The position numbers were made by a program, and so were the translations under genes. Source: Hyphodiscus hymeniophilus (taxonomy: Eukaryota > Ascomycota > Leotiomycetes > Helotiales > Hyphodiscaceae). From it: DNA of 64,000 bases. Under the pieces are notes generated by a model that made no database searches, was not told the DNA's origin, and saw only the letters and a list, made by a program, of their open reading frames with translations. Shown piece after piece: positions 24,204 to 34,627 of the stretch. The stretch lies in the NCBI GenBank assembly GCA_016508695.1, contig VNKQ01000013.1, forward strand, positions 682,001 through 746,000. Reading direction: 5' to 3'. How positions within the stretch are numbered: the stretch's first letter is position 1; each line of letters starts with the position of its first letter.

Positions 24204-24896
24204 CGGCTTTGTGGGAAGCCATAGTCGCTTTTTGCTCTTTTGGCTTTATTTGACTAAGGTACTTAGGAAGGTACTTAGGTAGGTATGGATAACAGACCGC
24301 CCAGATTTTGCCATGACTTAGCCCCCCTGCTTAAAGCCTTGAAAATATATCTGGGCTTTGTATTATTACTACCTACGCTCCTAATATATCCTCCTGCGGT
24401 AATAAGCGCCCCATGCGGGACGGCCTTGGGAGTACCAATCTAATCTGTACAGAGTATGACCTACTAAAAGACAAATTTTGTGTGTCAAGAACCCGCCCTT
24501 TTTTTTCGGTCTGCGCAGCCCCTACCAAAAGACCTACGATCGAAGCCGGCCATTGTTGCTTCTTTTTAGTCAATGTAAACGACGACTGACAAATAGACCA
24601 TGGAATCCGCAGACTCAAGAAATCTCAAGATTTCTTGAGGTCCTGTAGTCCTTTCCATAATCATTCAGAACGCTTAATTTCACATAGCGAAAAGGGCATT
24701 TCTTGAGCGCTACGATTGTGTGCGTAGGTTCTGTCCACGGTCAAGACCGGCCATCGTGCAATTCTCTCCTCATCCTCAATCCCCAGTAGAGCCCAAAGTC
24801 TCATCCCAAGCATACCTCCACTCAGAAGCTCAATCATTCTCGTGGCCCGAGTTCCCTTTCCTCCCTAAAATTCATACTTTCCACGTGACCGGATTC
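24204..24896. other. Intergenic gap tRNA-Ser to RSA3
   Basis: No gene is supported. It contains a tandem duplication of AAGGTACTTAGG at 24256-24279, with one more partial copy (TAGGTAGGTA) following. Confidence 0.5.
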
Positions 24897-25375
24897 TCAT
24901 TCCTTCTTCTCCATACCAGCCGTCACAACCCTCTTCTGCTCATCGATCGAGAACCCTTCTGTTCCCTGCTGCAGCGCCTTGATAAGTAGCTGCAGCGCAT
25001 CTTCTTTAAAATCGTCCGCCTCGCGAACCTTGTCCAGATCCTCTGCGAATTCCGTCGTCGCTTGCTGCATGTAATACTTCGTAAATGCAGCGTGGATGTC
25101 TGGATCGCTCATCTCTTTTAGCTTAGCGGCCTTCTTTCATCAAATCAGTGTTTGAAGCCTCTTGAAGACGGCCATTTCTTACATCTGCCTCTGGAACCAT
25201 CTCCGGATTCTTGCTTTTCTGAATTTGCTCTGCGGAGTCACCTTCACTCTCTGACTCTGAGGAAAAGACTGCCGATTTGTTAATGTGGCTCCTGGGCATT
25301 GAGAGGATAACGACCTTCTGTTCGAGACTTCTTCTTCTTTTGCCGCTTGGGCTTGACTTCTTTCCGAGGTTCCAT
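24897..25375 (-). CDS. RSA3: Ribosome assembly protein 3 (Rsa3)
   Basis: Nucleolar factor needed for biogenesis of the 60S ribosomal subunit. Three exons (25375-25315, 25268-25183, 25133-24897) give 127 residues. The start is strongly basic (KPKRQKKKKSRTE), like a nuclear/nucleolar signal. A Ser/Glu-rich stretch follows (FSSESESEGDSAEQ). The C-terminal Rsa3 domain is clear: FTKYYMQQATTEFAEDLDKV, then ADDFKEDALQLLIKALQQGT. Both introns are needed: without them the frame closes before the domain. The first donor (GTCGTT) is weak, so the residues at that junction are less sure. Confidence 0.85.
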
Positions 25376-26301
25376 TGTTTAACTTTGGTTGTGGAGATGT
25401 TTCGTGCTTCGAGAAGTTCTCGTTCCATCGTTGAAAATTTCGGTGCAATATTTGATCACGTGGTGAATCATGGCTTTTCCAAGCTTTTCACGTTTGGTGG
25501 CTGGGCTGAATACGGTTCTGTTACTTGTTGAATGAGCGTTTGAATCTTAAGTGTCTCAGTGAGGCTGTAAAGCCCGAAATCAAATATCTGGTTTGCAGCC
25601 TACGCTTTCAAACTACGCAGGTTCTACGCTGAGCTTCTTATAAGCACAAATCAAGTTGATAAATCTCAAACAGCGGAGGTGCTGAATGGCATGGGCAGCT
25701 TCCAAAATCTCTTAATCTACGTGTACCTAATCAGAACAAAAGAGACAACAGTAGACTCTATGGCCTGCTTTCAAATAACACTGTCACGTGATAGTGCCCG
25801 CGTTCCATGAAGCTTAAAAAGCTTCCGTTCGAGGGTGTGAGTGTGCTATCATCAAATACTTGGAAGAGGAAAATCTTCAATTGAGGTGTGCTCCTGCTGC
25901 TGGCCATCAATCTCGAAATCTATATGATGTTGAGGTTTGTTGTCCCAGGTCTGAATGCACATCAAATAAATCCTGGTAGGTAAACCACAAAGACTACCGA
26001 CAACAATATCAGCTCGACATCGAACTTCTATGCGACATTGATATCTGGCCCGACAGCGATCTCGATAGTCGTGCTAACAGATCACTTTTGTCGACAGTCT
26101 GCACTTCTCTCAGGGTATTTCTTTTGGCACGAAAGTTTGCTTAGCCACTCTTCGGCAACATATCAAGACATATTTCAGCTTCCCAAGACCAGATTGTACC
26201 TTCTTTCTTCACTAGTCTTTTCTCAAGATACTTGTCTGCTTTCTTTACTTCTCCTTTTACTGATTTTGTGCAGCTATCCGTTGTAGTGCGAGTTGCCATT
26301 T
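25376..26301. other. Intergenic gap RSA3 to alpha/beta hydrolase
   Basis: Holds the RSA3 promoter and the 3' flank of the hydrolase gene; both lie on the minus strand. I see only short open frames and no repeat. Confidence 0.45.
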
Positions 26302-27362
26302 TCACCAACTCAACTTCTCCAACATCTTCATAACTTCTTTCTCGACGAAGCTGGGATCATCTATCTGTATGAAATGACCGCATCTTGTCGCAATCGTCAC
26401 ACCATCACACTTATTCTCGTCTGTTATCTCCGTGAGGGACTTGTTGTACTTAGCCCAGTATCTAAGTCAATCAGTAAAGACCCAACCTATATCATTGCCT
26501 CCACTCACGCATTGGTAAATTTCATGCTGAGACTCTTGGGCGTTCCCATCTTCTCCAAACTTCCGTCTGCGAATGTAATAGGATCGTGGCCAACAATGCT
26601 CAAAAATGGACCACTTCCACCGCTCCCAATAAGCTTCGGACTATCGGAGTCGGGAAGAAGGGAAGGACCAGTACTCCGATCTAGACCTTCAGCATTCTTC
26701 ACATTCAGATCAAACATCATCGCTAATTTGTTCCTAGCTTCCTTGTACTTCTCAGTTGACGGACAGTCGTCAGCGATCACAATCTTCGGGTCGAATCCAG
26801 GAGCATCTGGATCCGGCCAAATGTCTGAGTAATTCGCATTGACGATGTTTGAATCGAGGATTATTGCGCCAGCAACAAGACCTGGATGATTTTGGATATA
26901 TAGTCGAACGATAGGACCTCCAATCGATGCTCCTATCAGGAGGAGCTGCAGCTTTCCGCTCTCCACCACCGACTGTGCAAGGCCTAGCTTAGATTCTGCG
27001 ATGGTAAGGATTATCTCGTGGAGATCATTCGTGACTGAAAACATCAATATATAGTTCATAAAGATCCGCGAAAAGGGATTCTAACCATCAAGGAAGTCGT
27101 GCGAGCCTTTGATCTTATCAAGAGGATCACGTGAAGTGGTAAGTCCTTGACCGTACCGATCGAAAGTCAGAATTGGTGGGATCGACTTAACGGAGGATTG
27201 GAGGAGTGAGATCCCAGCAGTCCAAGATGAAGCAGGAAGTCCGAGGCCGTTGACGAAGACAATGAGGCGGCTGCTATCTTTGACATCGCTTCCCTCGAAG
27301 AAAGTTGCAGAGATAGGAGCGTCAGGCTTTGACGGGATCTTCAAAAAGGCAGGTGATGCCAT
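26302..27362 (-). CDS. Alpha/beta-hydrolase fold protein
   Basis: A serine hydrolase of unknown substrate. Three exons (27362-27086, 27034-26509, 26461-26302) give 320 residues. Features in order are the oxyanion strand FVNGLGLPASSW, then TFDRYGQGLTT, the nucleophile elbow GASIGG (GxSxG), and the late histidine in TRCGHFIQIDDP. An acid residue is likely in one of the loops between these (VGHDPITFADG lies in the right region). There is no signal peptide or membrane segment, so it is probably cytosolic. Esterase, epoxide hydrolase or peptidase activity cannot be told apart from sequence. The gene stands alone between long intergenic gaps. Confidence 0.8.
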
Positions 27363-28417
27363 AATGATTTGACGGGCGTATCCAGGTCAAGCTATGAAAT
27401 GAAACAAACAGCTTGTTAGTACCGGTGACTTACTGACAGTGAACAATTTATTAAATACTTGGGGGAAGTTACTCCTCAAATAACCTGAAGGTATCAAGGT
27501 AGGGGTCTTCGCAAGCTTCGGCTATTTCTTCGCCTAGAAACCCCGTGTGTACGCCCCTGAACCTAACCACTTAGGGGAATTGTTACCGTAGCGGTATTTG
27601 TCCCCTGTATCACTTCGTCATGTCGCGCAATGGAAACGAGGCATAGCACTTGAGCACAAAACTAAGCTGCAATCCTTCGGCAGCGAGGCAGCGAGCAAGA
27701 AAAAGTCTATTATTATTTGTGCTCCTATTGCAGCATCCTTTAGAGTGCGAAAGGCGTTCGTTGTATAATTGAATGACAGAATTTCTTGAGAATAACTTTT
27801 CGTTTACTTATGTGCTAGCATCACTTGAGACCCAAGGCACTAACTGTTCTCGAAGATGATGCAGCTAATATGAAGTATCTATTATGTCGAACTATTTGAT
27901 CAAAACTTCAAGATAAAGTCTCCCGATGGACTCAACGTCGTGCTTGTTTCATGGTTTGAACGACTGCGGCAGCATCCCAGGACACTTTGAAGTAAGCTGT
28001 CCAAGTTTGGTCAATACTCGAACCGCTTAAAGAACTTGGACATTTTGGAAGGGTTACGCTCGTCCGTAAAGAAAAAGGATTATCAAACTAGCTTGAAAGC
28101 TTCCACCATGGACGGGTAATAAATATGAACAACACACATAATGGACAAAGGAATTTTTTGCCGAGTTCACTTGACGACAAGAGAAGATACAGCACATTGA
28201 ACAGTGCAAGAAGACTTTGGAAGGTAGTAGACTTTAAATTTTCTATTTTGATTAATACTCCAATCAAAGTGGCTACTTCATGAATTAGACTTTTACATTT
28301 CACGCAGGCCCCCTGAGCCTCAATTGCCAAACTCGATCTCATGTCGAAGTCAGGTATGGTCAGAGATGGGCATAGTAATGAAAGACCGCATATTACTCGT
28401 CAGTTTCGCCGGAAGCC
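27363..28417. other. Intergenic gap
   Basis: About 1 kb with the promoter of the hydrolase gene and the 3' flank of the orphan at 28418. No coding frame, RNA gene or repeat is supported. Confidence 0.45.
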
Positions 28418-28762
28418 TCAGAATATCGGAACTCCAGCCATTATAAGAATGAGTAGAACAAGTATGACAATTGCAGAAATGTCAAGAACAGCCCAGCAAA
28501 ACCATCGAAGCAAGAAAGTTTGCAAATCTTCCACGTATTCCTCTTCGTGTCGGCGTACCATTGCGGCGTGATCGCTGGGCTCCTCAACATCGTGAATATG
28601 ACTATGTCTGATGTGTGCCATGGGTATCATTTCAATCTCCTCGGGGTAAGCAACCCAACCGCGTGGAGACTGGTGAGGCCGAGTTGGGTCGTGAGCTGGT
28701 TGAGCTGTGTCGTGAAGGACCTTGATTGACAAGGGTCGCTGACTGCTGAAAGCTGATGGCAT
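28418..28762 (-). CDS. Small tail-anchored orphan membrane protein
   Basis: I do not recognise this family. The open frame of 114 codons starts at the ATG at 28762 (MPSAFSSQRPLSIKV). The first 80 residues are hydrophilic with many His and Pro (HIRHSHIHDVEEPSDHAAM). The last 28 residues form one long hydrophobic segment (CWAVLDISAIVILVLLILIM) ending three to six residues before the stop, the layout of a tail-anchored protein. The frame is open further upstream without an ATG. It could be a real lineage-specific gene, but there is no homology support. Confidence 0.45.
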   Translation of the reverse strand: MPSAFSSQRPLSIKVLHDTAQPAHDPTRPHQSPRGWVAYPEEIEMIPMAHIRHSHIHDVEEPSDHAAMVRRHEEEYVEDLQTFLLRWFCWAVLDISAIVILVLLILIMAGVPIF

Positions 28763-29205
28763 CGCAAGTTTTTTTTGGGAAGAAAACACGGGAGATCAGG
28801 AGGAGTGGTTTGTAACAATTTAAAAGGGCTTTTCACTTGGCCGTTCGAACTACTCGCTACATTATCTTTGTATAATACTTCGAGTCAAGTACCAAATTGT
28901 CTCATCTCTTTCTTCTCTTGATGGCCTTGAATGACATTGTTCTTGTGAAACTTAGGCCTCCTCGTTTTCTCCCGAGACATCAGGGCCACTGTTCAAGTGA
29001 ACAACCGGTAAACAGCTCCTGGACGTCTGCACTTGCTGCCTTCTTAATAGTCCTGTATCTCCCCAACCGGAATGGAATTCTCTCTAGCTTCTCTACTTCA
29101 CTTCCAATTCCTTGAAACGAGCTTCGATACTTATCTCAGCCTCCGAACCAAGAAATTGTCTACACGGCTTACCAACACACCACGAACGATACGTAGGAAC
29201 TTACA
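28763..29205. other. Divergent gap between orphan and KH-domain gene
   Basis: A head-to-head gap of 443 bases that should hold both promoters if both genes are expressed. No further feature is seen. Confidence 0.4.
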
Positions 29206-30320
29206 ATGTCGAGAAAGCCAACGCTCAGAGAGCTGATGCTCAAGGAGATAGCCGAAGGAGTACAATTCCCCGCGCTCCCTGTAGCGAATACCAGCACGTC
29301 CAAGGAGAACACTATTCTGGTTTGCGGGGAACTGCTGACCTTACTCCTTGATTTCAGTGAACGCTCTCTTACGTCGCCCGTTTTCGTTCCGTGGCCTGCA
29401 CCAGAGCCAGGCTCTACCCTTGAGCAGGAACTGACGAAGTCTCGTGCTAGATGCGCTTCCGAAGCAAAATACATTAACATCAAAGTCAATTTCAATCATA
29501 GTGATATTGACGACAAAAGCTTTACGGCCTTACAGAGCAGACTTATCGAAAGTGTCGCAAAAGCGATTTCTGGCTTCCCAGATGTCAAACATCTTAATGT
29601 CATTTTTCGATTTCCCAAATACAATCAAGAACAGCTTTATAACGCGGCCTATTTCCACCTGGTAGCCATAAGGATTGGACCTTCTCCTATAAGGAGGGTG
29701 ATAATGCGACCATAATGGTGGAGAAAGCATCGCCTTTGTCGCTGACCCTTCTGGCAATATCCGGCGCAACTAGGGAGATAAAACGAATCAACGTTCCCGG
29801 GACAGCAGTTGGACACATCATTGGTCAAGGTGGAGAAATTATCAGAGCTCTTGATAAGCAAGCCGGCTGCGAGATCTCCATTGCCCATGGCACGAAGACT
29901 GCGGACGGATCCCAAATTATCTCTCTTGTGGGCTTTCGGTCAGCCACCACTAAAGCTGAAGCCTTGATCAACAGCATTGTCCAAGAAAACGAGGAAGAGA
30001 AAGAATCCATGGTCCCAGCGACAGCAGTTGGTCTTATACTTGGTAAAAAGAAAGAAAATGTCAAATCAATCTAAGAAGAGAGCGGCTGCTACGTCAAAAC
30101 AAACCCAGAGGAGTGCGTCAATGGTCTTCAACCAATTCATTTGCACGGAACCAAGGTAAGCGTTGCTCTAGCTTATAGTATGATTAAGTCAACCTTAGCA
30201 AAAGACAAAAGAAATGACGACTCATCTAGAGCCTCTACCTACACGGCAAAGCCGTCCAAACCCTCAGATCTGTCGACCGATAACAAAGCTTCTGTCGACA
30301 GCGACAGCCAACCTCGATAG
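29206..30320 (+). pseudogene. KH-domain RNA-binding protein gene, apparently broken
   Basis: The reading frame starts at ATG 29206 (MSRKPTLREL) and runs through a part containing SGFPDVKHLNVIFRFP. It then closes in that frame after 29700, while a second frame takes over near 29673 (DWTFSYKEGDNATIM). This frame encodes a canonical KH domain with the RNA-binding loop IIGQGG. A second KH domain follows whose loop is GKKK instead of GxxG. A TAA at 30072-30074 interrupts this second domain, yet the same frame continues for 81 codons with the expected KH ending (ESGCYVKTNP, then VALAYSMIKSTLAKDK) and stops at 30318-30320. A 74-base intron (29599-29672) could explain the first break but not the stop. 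I therefore call it a pseudogene or a gene with a C-terminal truncation. Confidence 0.6.
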
Positions 30321-31205
30321 AGACATGCTCCCAAGGACACAGCCATGGCCATCTCTGGGTGTAAAACACTCAATATGATTCGGATTGCACTTGATCAACG
30401 GCCACCAGCGCCAATCCACCATGGTTCCCCACCCTGAATCCGCAGTCCCCAAGCAAGTACAGGGTCCCGTTGGCATTTGTGTATTTTTAGAATCTGCGGA
30501 CTAAAGAACTTCAGATTGCTCTTCATCAGGCGCTCGCCTGTCTTCAACTTACGCCACCTTTCATGGCAGGAAGCCAAGTCGCTACATGAAAGCTGCACGA
30601 GGGAGAAGAGGACAAAACAGCAAAATTTTTGAACCAGTGTCTGCTGTGATATTGAGCTAGACCTGCCTTTCATGTAGTCAATAATCAATTTCCTTTGAAA
30701 AACTTCTCCAATGACGTGACCTATGTGAACAACCGCGCTATCGTAGCAACATACCTACAGTAATGAGCAACGAGGACGACCCGCACCCCAAAGGTAACTA
30801 CTCATTCCAAATTCGTAAGCCAAATAGTTCCGAGCGACTAGGACCAAAACCACTTGCAGCCTATACTCCATGGAGGCAAAGACCTGTACAACCTTCTCGA
30901 CGTCTGGGATTACCGACGTCGCTCCGTTTTTTTGGAGATTGGGATCCTACTTTTAGATCTCTCTAATATTAGCTCAAATATCCAGATAGCTTGGAGTGGG
31001 AGGTAGCTTAATTAACCAGGATTGATTTGAATGGTTGATTGTAAACCATGAGACTTGGCACAAATTTCTACCATAATCCCATTCTATTGCCTCCATTTTA
31101 CAGTATTTACCCTACTCTCACAAGATTGCATGATGTCGTAACTTTCCAAAACGCCATCCTAATGCAATGATTCTTTTCCATGCCCATATGCAATATTCGC
31201 TCGCT
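30321..31205. other. Convergent intergenic gap
   Basis: Lies between the KH gene and the 3' end of the nucleoporin gene. Two overlapping minus-strand open frames without domain resemblance occur around 30264-30688; I do not support them as genes. Confidence 0.4.
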
Positions 31206-32893
31206 TCAAAAATCCCACAAACACCACTCCTGCTTTGGAGGAATCATGGGTAAAACGCCATTCTCGAAAGACCCTGTCTGTCGCACTTTATCGTAAGCTG
31301 CCTTCAACTGATCATCATACGCCGCATCCTCCATCTCACTATCTTTGTTGATTTTCGGTGGTCCGTCTGGGAACCAGATCCTTTGCCAGGTGCCGTCTGC
31401 TCCATTGAAACCAGGCTGATCACCCTGATACACCACGGTTCTGCCCTTAAACGTCGCCAATTTGCCGTCAGGCCTAGCTGTTGTGTAGGACGTCAGCGGT
31501 GGATGGCCCGTCGTATCTCCTGTTGCATCTTGCTGGTACGCCGGAGCTGCTGCATGTGCTGGGATCTGAAAGGCATTCTCTTGAGGCGTCGCACCAAAGG
31601 AATTCGAATTAGAGGCCACGTTTCCACCGAAGGGATTGACAGATGCTGGAGCCGCCGACGCGAAGGGATTACTGGTTTGGGATGTTGCAGCGCTTCCAGA
31701 AGGATTAGGTTGGGTACTCTGAGCTGCAAATGAGGCGTTTGGCGCCGGCGAAGGAGCTCCGAACGGATTTTGTTGGGCTTGTTGTGTAAAAGGATTTGGT
31801 GGTTGGGAAGGTGGCTGAGCGAACGGATTAGGTGTTGGTTGTGGAGGTTGCGTAAAAGTAGTCGAGGCATTAGAGAACGGCGATAAAGTGCCACTCGACT
31901 GGTTTGTGAAAGGGGATGGCTTTCGTCCAAAAGCAGAGGGTTGCCCAAACACTCCACCTGCTCCAGGCTGAGACGGGGCTCCAAAGGCAGGCTGACCGAA
32001 AGCAGGCTGAGCGGAAGCAGCGAATGGATTGGGTTTCGAGCCAAGTGCGGAGGGTTGACCAAATGCTCCACCTCCCGGCTGCGACGGGGCTCCAAAGGCT
32101 GGTTGACCCAAGGTCGGGGCTGGCGGGGTAGGACTATGGCCAAATGGATTGCTCGAGGATATCGCAGGCTGGAATTCGACGCGATTTGGATTTTCTCTTT
32201 CAGCAAACACATTTTGGTGATTTCTTCCAGCCATGGAATTTTCGACAATATCGATGCGATTGGGGTGCTTCTGCTTTGCGTCGAGGATATATTGAATCGC
32301 TCCATCCATATTCTTGAGAGCAAACTGTATCTGCAGCTTCGTTTCCTGCAGCAACTTATCTGCATCTTGCGCCTGAACTGTATCAGCAACCACTGAGAGA
32401 CATTATAGACATTCAACCTACCGCTTGTTGGGGATTGCCTGACCGCAGACTTAGATAATGTAGTACCCGCATTTCTTCGAAACTTTGTTCTGTTCTTGGC
32501 CCTCCAAAAAGCTGTTCTGGCGCATTGCGTCCAGGACCATACGCAGAGAGTATCCATTGTGGTAATTCCGAGGAAAGATCAATCCTAATTTGTTCCTCGT
32601 CAAGTTGGTATGGATGGGTTTCTTTCTTCGAGGATCCATTTGACGCTTGATGTCCACTCCTGTCGTTCTGGTATCCATTTCTATCGCTTTGGTACCCGTT
32701 TCGGTTTGTCGAAGTAGATTGGAGGGAAGAAAAGCGATTGTTATTCGAAAACCCTTGAGTGGCCGTAGGATGTTCAAATTTGCACTTGTCTGATCGAGCA
32801 AGTTAGTGCTATGATCTCAAGCATATTTGAGGACTCGAAGTTACCTCCAAACCTGCATGAGCCTGGCCCAGTCCAGTTTCGGCAGACCACCAT
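31206..32893 (-). CDS. NUP42: CCCH zinc-finger FG nucleoporin (NUP42 / AMO1 family)
   Basis: Cytoplasmic-face nucleoporin that takes part in mRNA export in yeast (Nup42); the fission yeast homologue is Amo1. Three exons (32893-32845, 32789-32422, 32372-31206) give 527 residues. The N-terminus is a single CCCH zinc finger with spacing C-x8-C-x5-C-x3-H (C4, C13, C19, H23), split by intron 1. A linker with short NGYQ repeats follows, then a helical part (LDEEQIRIDLSSELPQWILS). The middle is an FG/NPF-rich low-complexity region (GQPAFGAPSQPG twice, then NPFAQPP, NPFTQQ, NPFGAP). A C-terminal conserved part ends in PMIPPKQEWCLWDF, which usually binds the Gle1/Dbp5 machinery. Confidence 0.87.
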
Positions 32894-33596
32894 CTTCTAA
32901 TTCATAAGAGGACCTCAATTTAATTGTTTATGGTAAGCTCATTTCTGGACCTCATGGCTTTGTATCAATGATTCGACTGCTGGCGGTGAAAAGTAGCGAA
33001 TGGTTTGTTGGGTTGTGTTGTTCCCGTTGGCGCAAATGGAAATATTCTTTGTTGTCGAACGCGGTCCGGTTGAAGTTCGCGACTAATAGCTAGGTACCTT
33101 AGGTAGAGACGAGGCTGTAATATGCAACACGTGACCATAATTGAATAATCTGAGAAAGTGAAACCAGGAAAGACTGAAGGTAAAACCACTGGCATCACGC
33201 AGTTCAAGAAAGTGGCTTCAAAATGGGGTTTTAATTGACTCTGTATATCAGAAGGTGTGGGAATAGGGAGACCCAACTCCATCGCCATTCCCCGCATCCG
33301 CTCTTGGTACCCTTTTCATACCAAACAGAGGAGCCCGTTCTCGAATTCGAACTCTATACGTCCATTCACTTGAGGCTAAGCAACCGGGTAGAAGACTTTG
33401 TTTCTTCCACTCCAAGGGTGACTCTGTCTAGAAGTCTCTCCAGTACACTACGTCTCTTCAATACTGCATTGGTTCACAAACGCTTCTTTATAATACACGC
33501 TTTCTAGTGTTTGGTAGACGCCACGACTTGTCAAGAGCGACGGGGTAATCGATCTTGAGCTCCCCACCAGGAGGAGATGCAGAAGCTGGTATAGCC
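32894..33596. other. Gap between NUP42 and truncated COG3
   Basis: Should hold the NUP42 promoter. The missing C-terminal part of COG3 would be expected here on the minus strand, and I do not find it in any frame. The motif AGGTACCTTAGGTAG near 33094 belongs to the dispersed AGGTAC-type words of the window. Confidence 0.5.
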
Positions 33597-34375
33597 TCAG
33601 GATGGAGGCGGCTGTAACGAGATGATGTTGTTAAGCCGGAATGGAAGAAATGTATCACGAAGGCGGGTCCTTATTGGAGGATAGGCCGAGTATTGCAAAT
33701 CTGATCCAATCTCATCGGCCAAATCACGAAGTCGTTTCTGTTCAGCTACCAAGTCCTCGCACTGGGCTTGGAAGGCAGTTGTTTGCGAATCCACTGCTTT
33801 GAATGAGTCCGAGAGCGTAGCCAAATGATCCAAGGCAGAGGTAGTGTTGTCTAGCAGGCTATCAAGATGTCGTTCAGACAGTGCTAGCTGGTCCCGGTAA
33901 AGTCTTCTACATGTCAGTCATCATAAGAAGCGATACTTGGTCCTGCTCACTGGTACTCATCTTGGCTCGCATCCAGGAGATCGTTCTCATGTTCTTCAAA
34001 TCGGATTCCAAACGACACCTGGTCCTCTCCATTTCCGAACGATTCTAGAGCATCCTTTGGTTCGTGTTTTGCATGCTTGCCCAAATACTCGTTTGCTGCT
34101 TCATAGAAGTCGCTGTAAGATTTGGCTCTTCTTGTCAAGGTAGCTGTTGGAGGGCCCTTGATTCGGGCGTCCTCTTGGAGAATCTCCATGACGGTACCAG
34201 CTGGATCTGGTATCTGATTGTCGCCCTGTATATCATTAGTGACTTTCCAAGGAAAGGGTAATGCTCGGCCCACATTTGGTTGTTTCAAAAGGCTTTCTCG
34301 CCGTTGATGCTTTGAGGTAGAAGAATCGTCTTTCCTGGACTCAGGAACATAGCCAAACCATGAATCTTCATACAT
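33597..34375 (-). CDS. COG3: Conserved oligomeric Golgi complex subunit 3 (Sec34), N-terminal part only
   Basis: COG3 is a subunit of the Golgi tethering complex for retrograde transport. Two exons (34375-33951, 33906-33597) give 244 residues. The start MYEDSWFGYVPESRK, the block TRRAKSYSDFYEAANEYL and the coiled-coil block LLDNTTSALDHLATLSDSF, then AVDSQTTAFQAQCEDLVAEQ, match the N-terminal Sec34 region of filamentous fungi. Identity seems to fade after LADEIGSDLQYSAY, and a stop follows 24 residues later. Full fungal COG3 is several hundred residues longer. Either the gene is truncated by a rearrangement, or the 3' part was moved. Promoter and start look intact and are shared with FMP25. 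Confidence 0.7.
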
Positions 34376-34627
34376 TTTGAATATTCAGCTTAGTTGTCGA
34401 AAGTGCGAAGAACACGATGATTTTAGAAGGGGACCGTGCCCGCAAGGCCGTACAAGATTTCCCATCTGGGCCACCGTACATCAAGGCATCATGGACTGGA
34501 CGAGGCTGAGAAGGAAACAACCTCTAATCCCAAACGACTTATTGATGAGGAGGAGTCAATCACGGTCTCTAACCGTCGTTTTGAAACAAAGGCCATTACT
34601 GAAAACGACCTGCAGCCCTTTACGATA
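34376..34627. promoter_or_regulatory. Shared promoter region COG3 / FMP25
   Basis: A head-to-head gap of 252 bases. The FMP25 frame is open through most of it, so a longer FMP25 start is formally possible, but the mitochondrial-type N-terminus begins at 34628. Confidence 0.5.

Noticed and set aside
31493..32557. A 354-codon minus-strand frame overlapping NUP42
   Set aside because: It is the shifted-frame shadow of the repetitive FG region; composition is typical of a frame-shifted Gln/Pro-rich gene.
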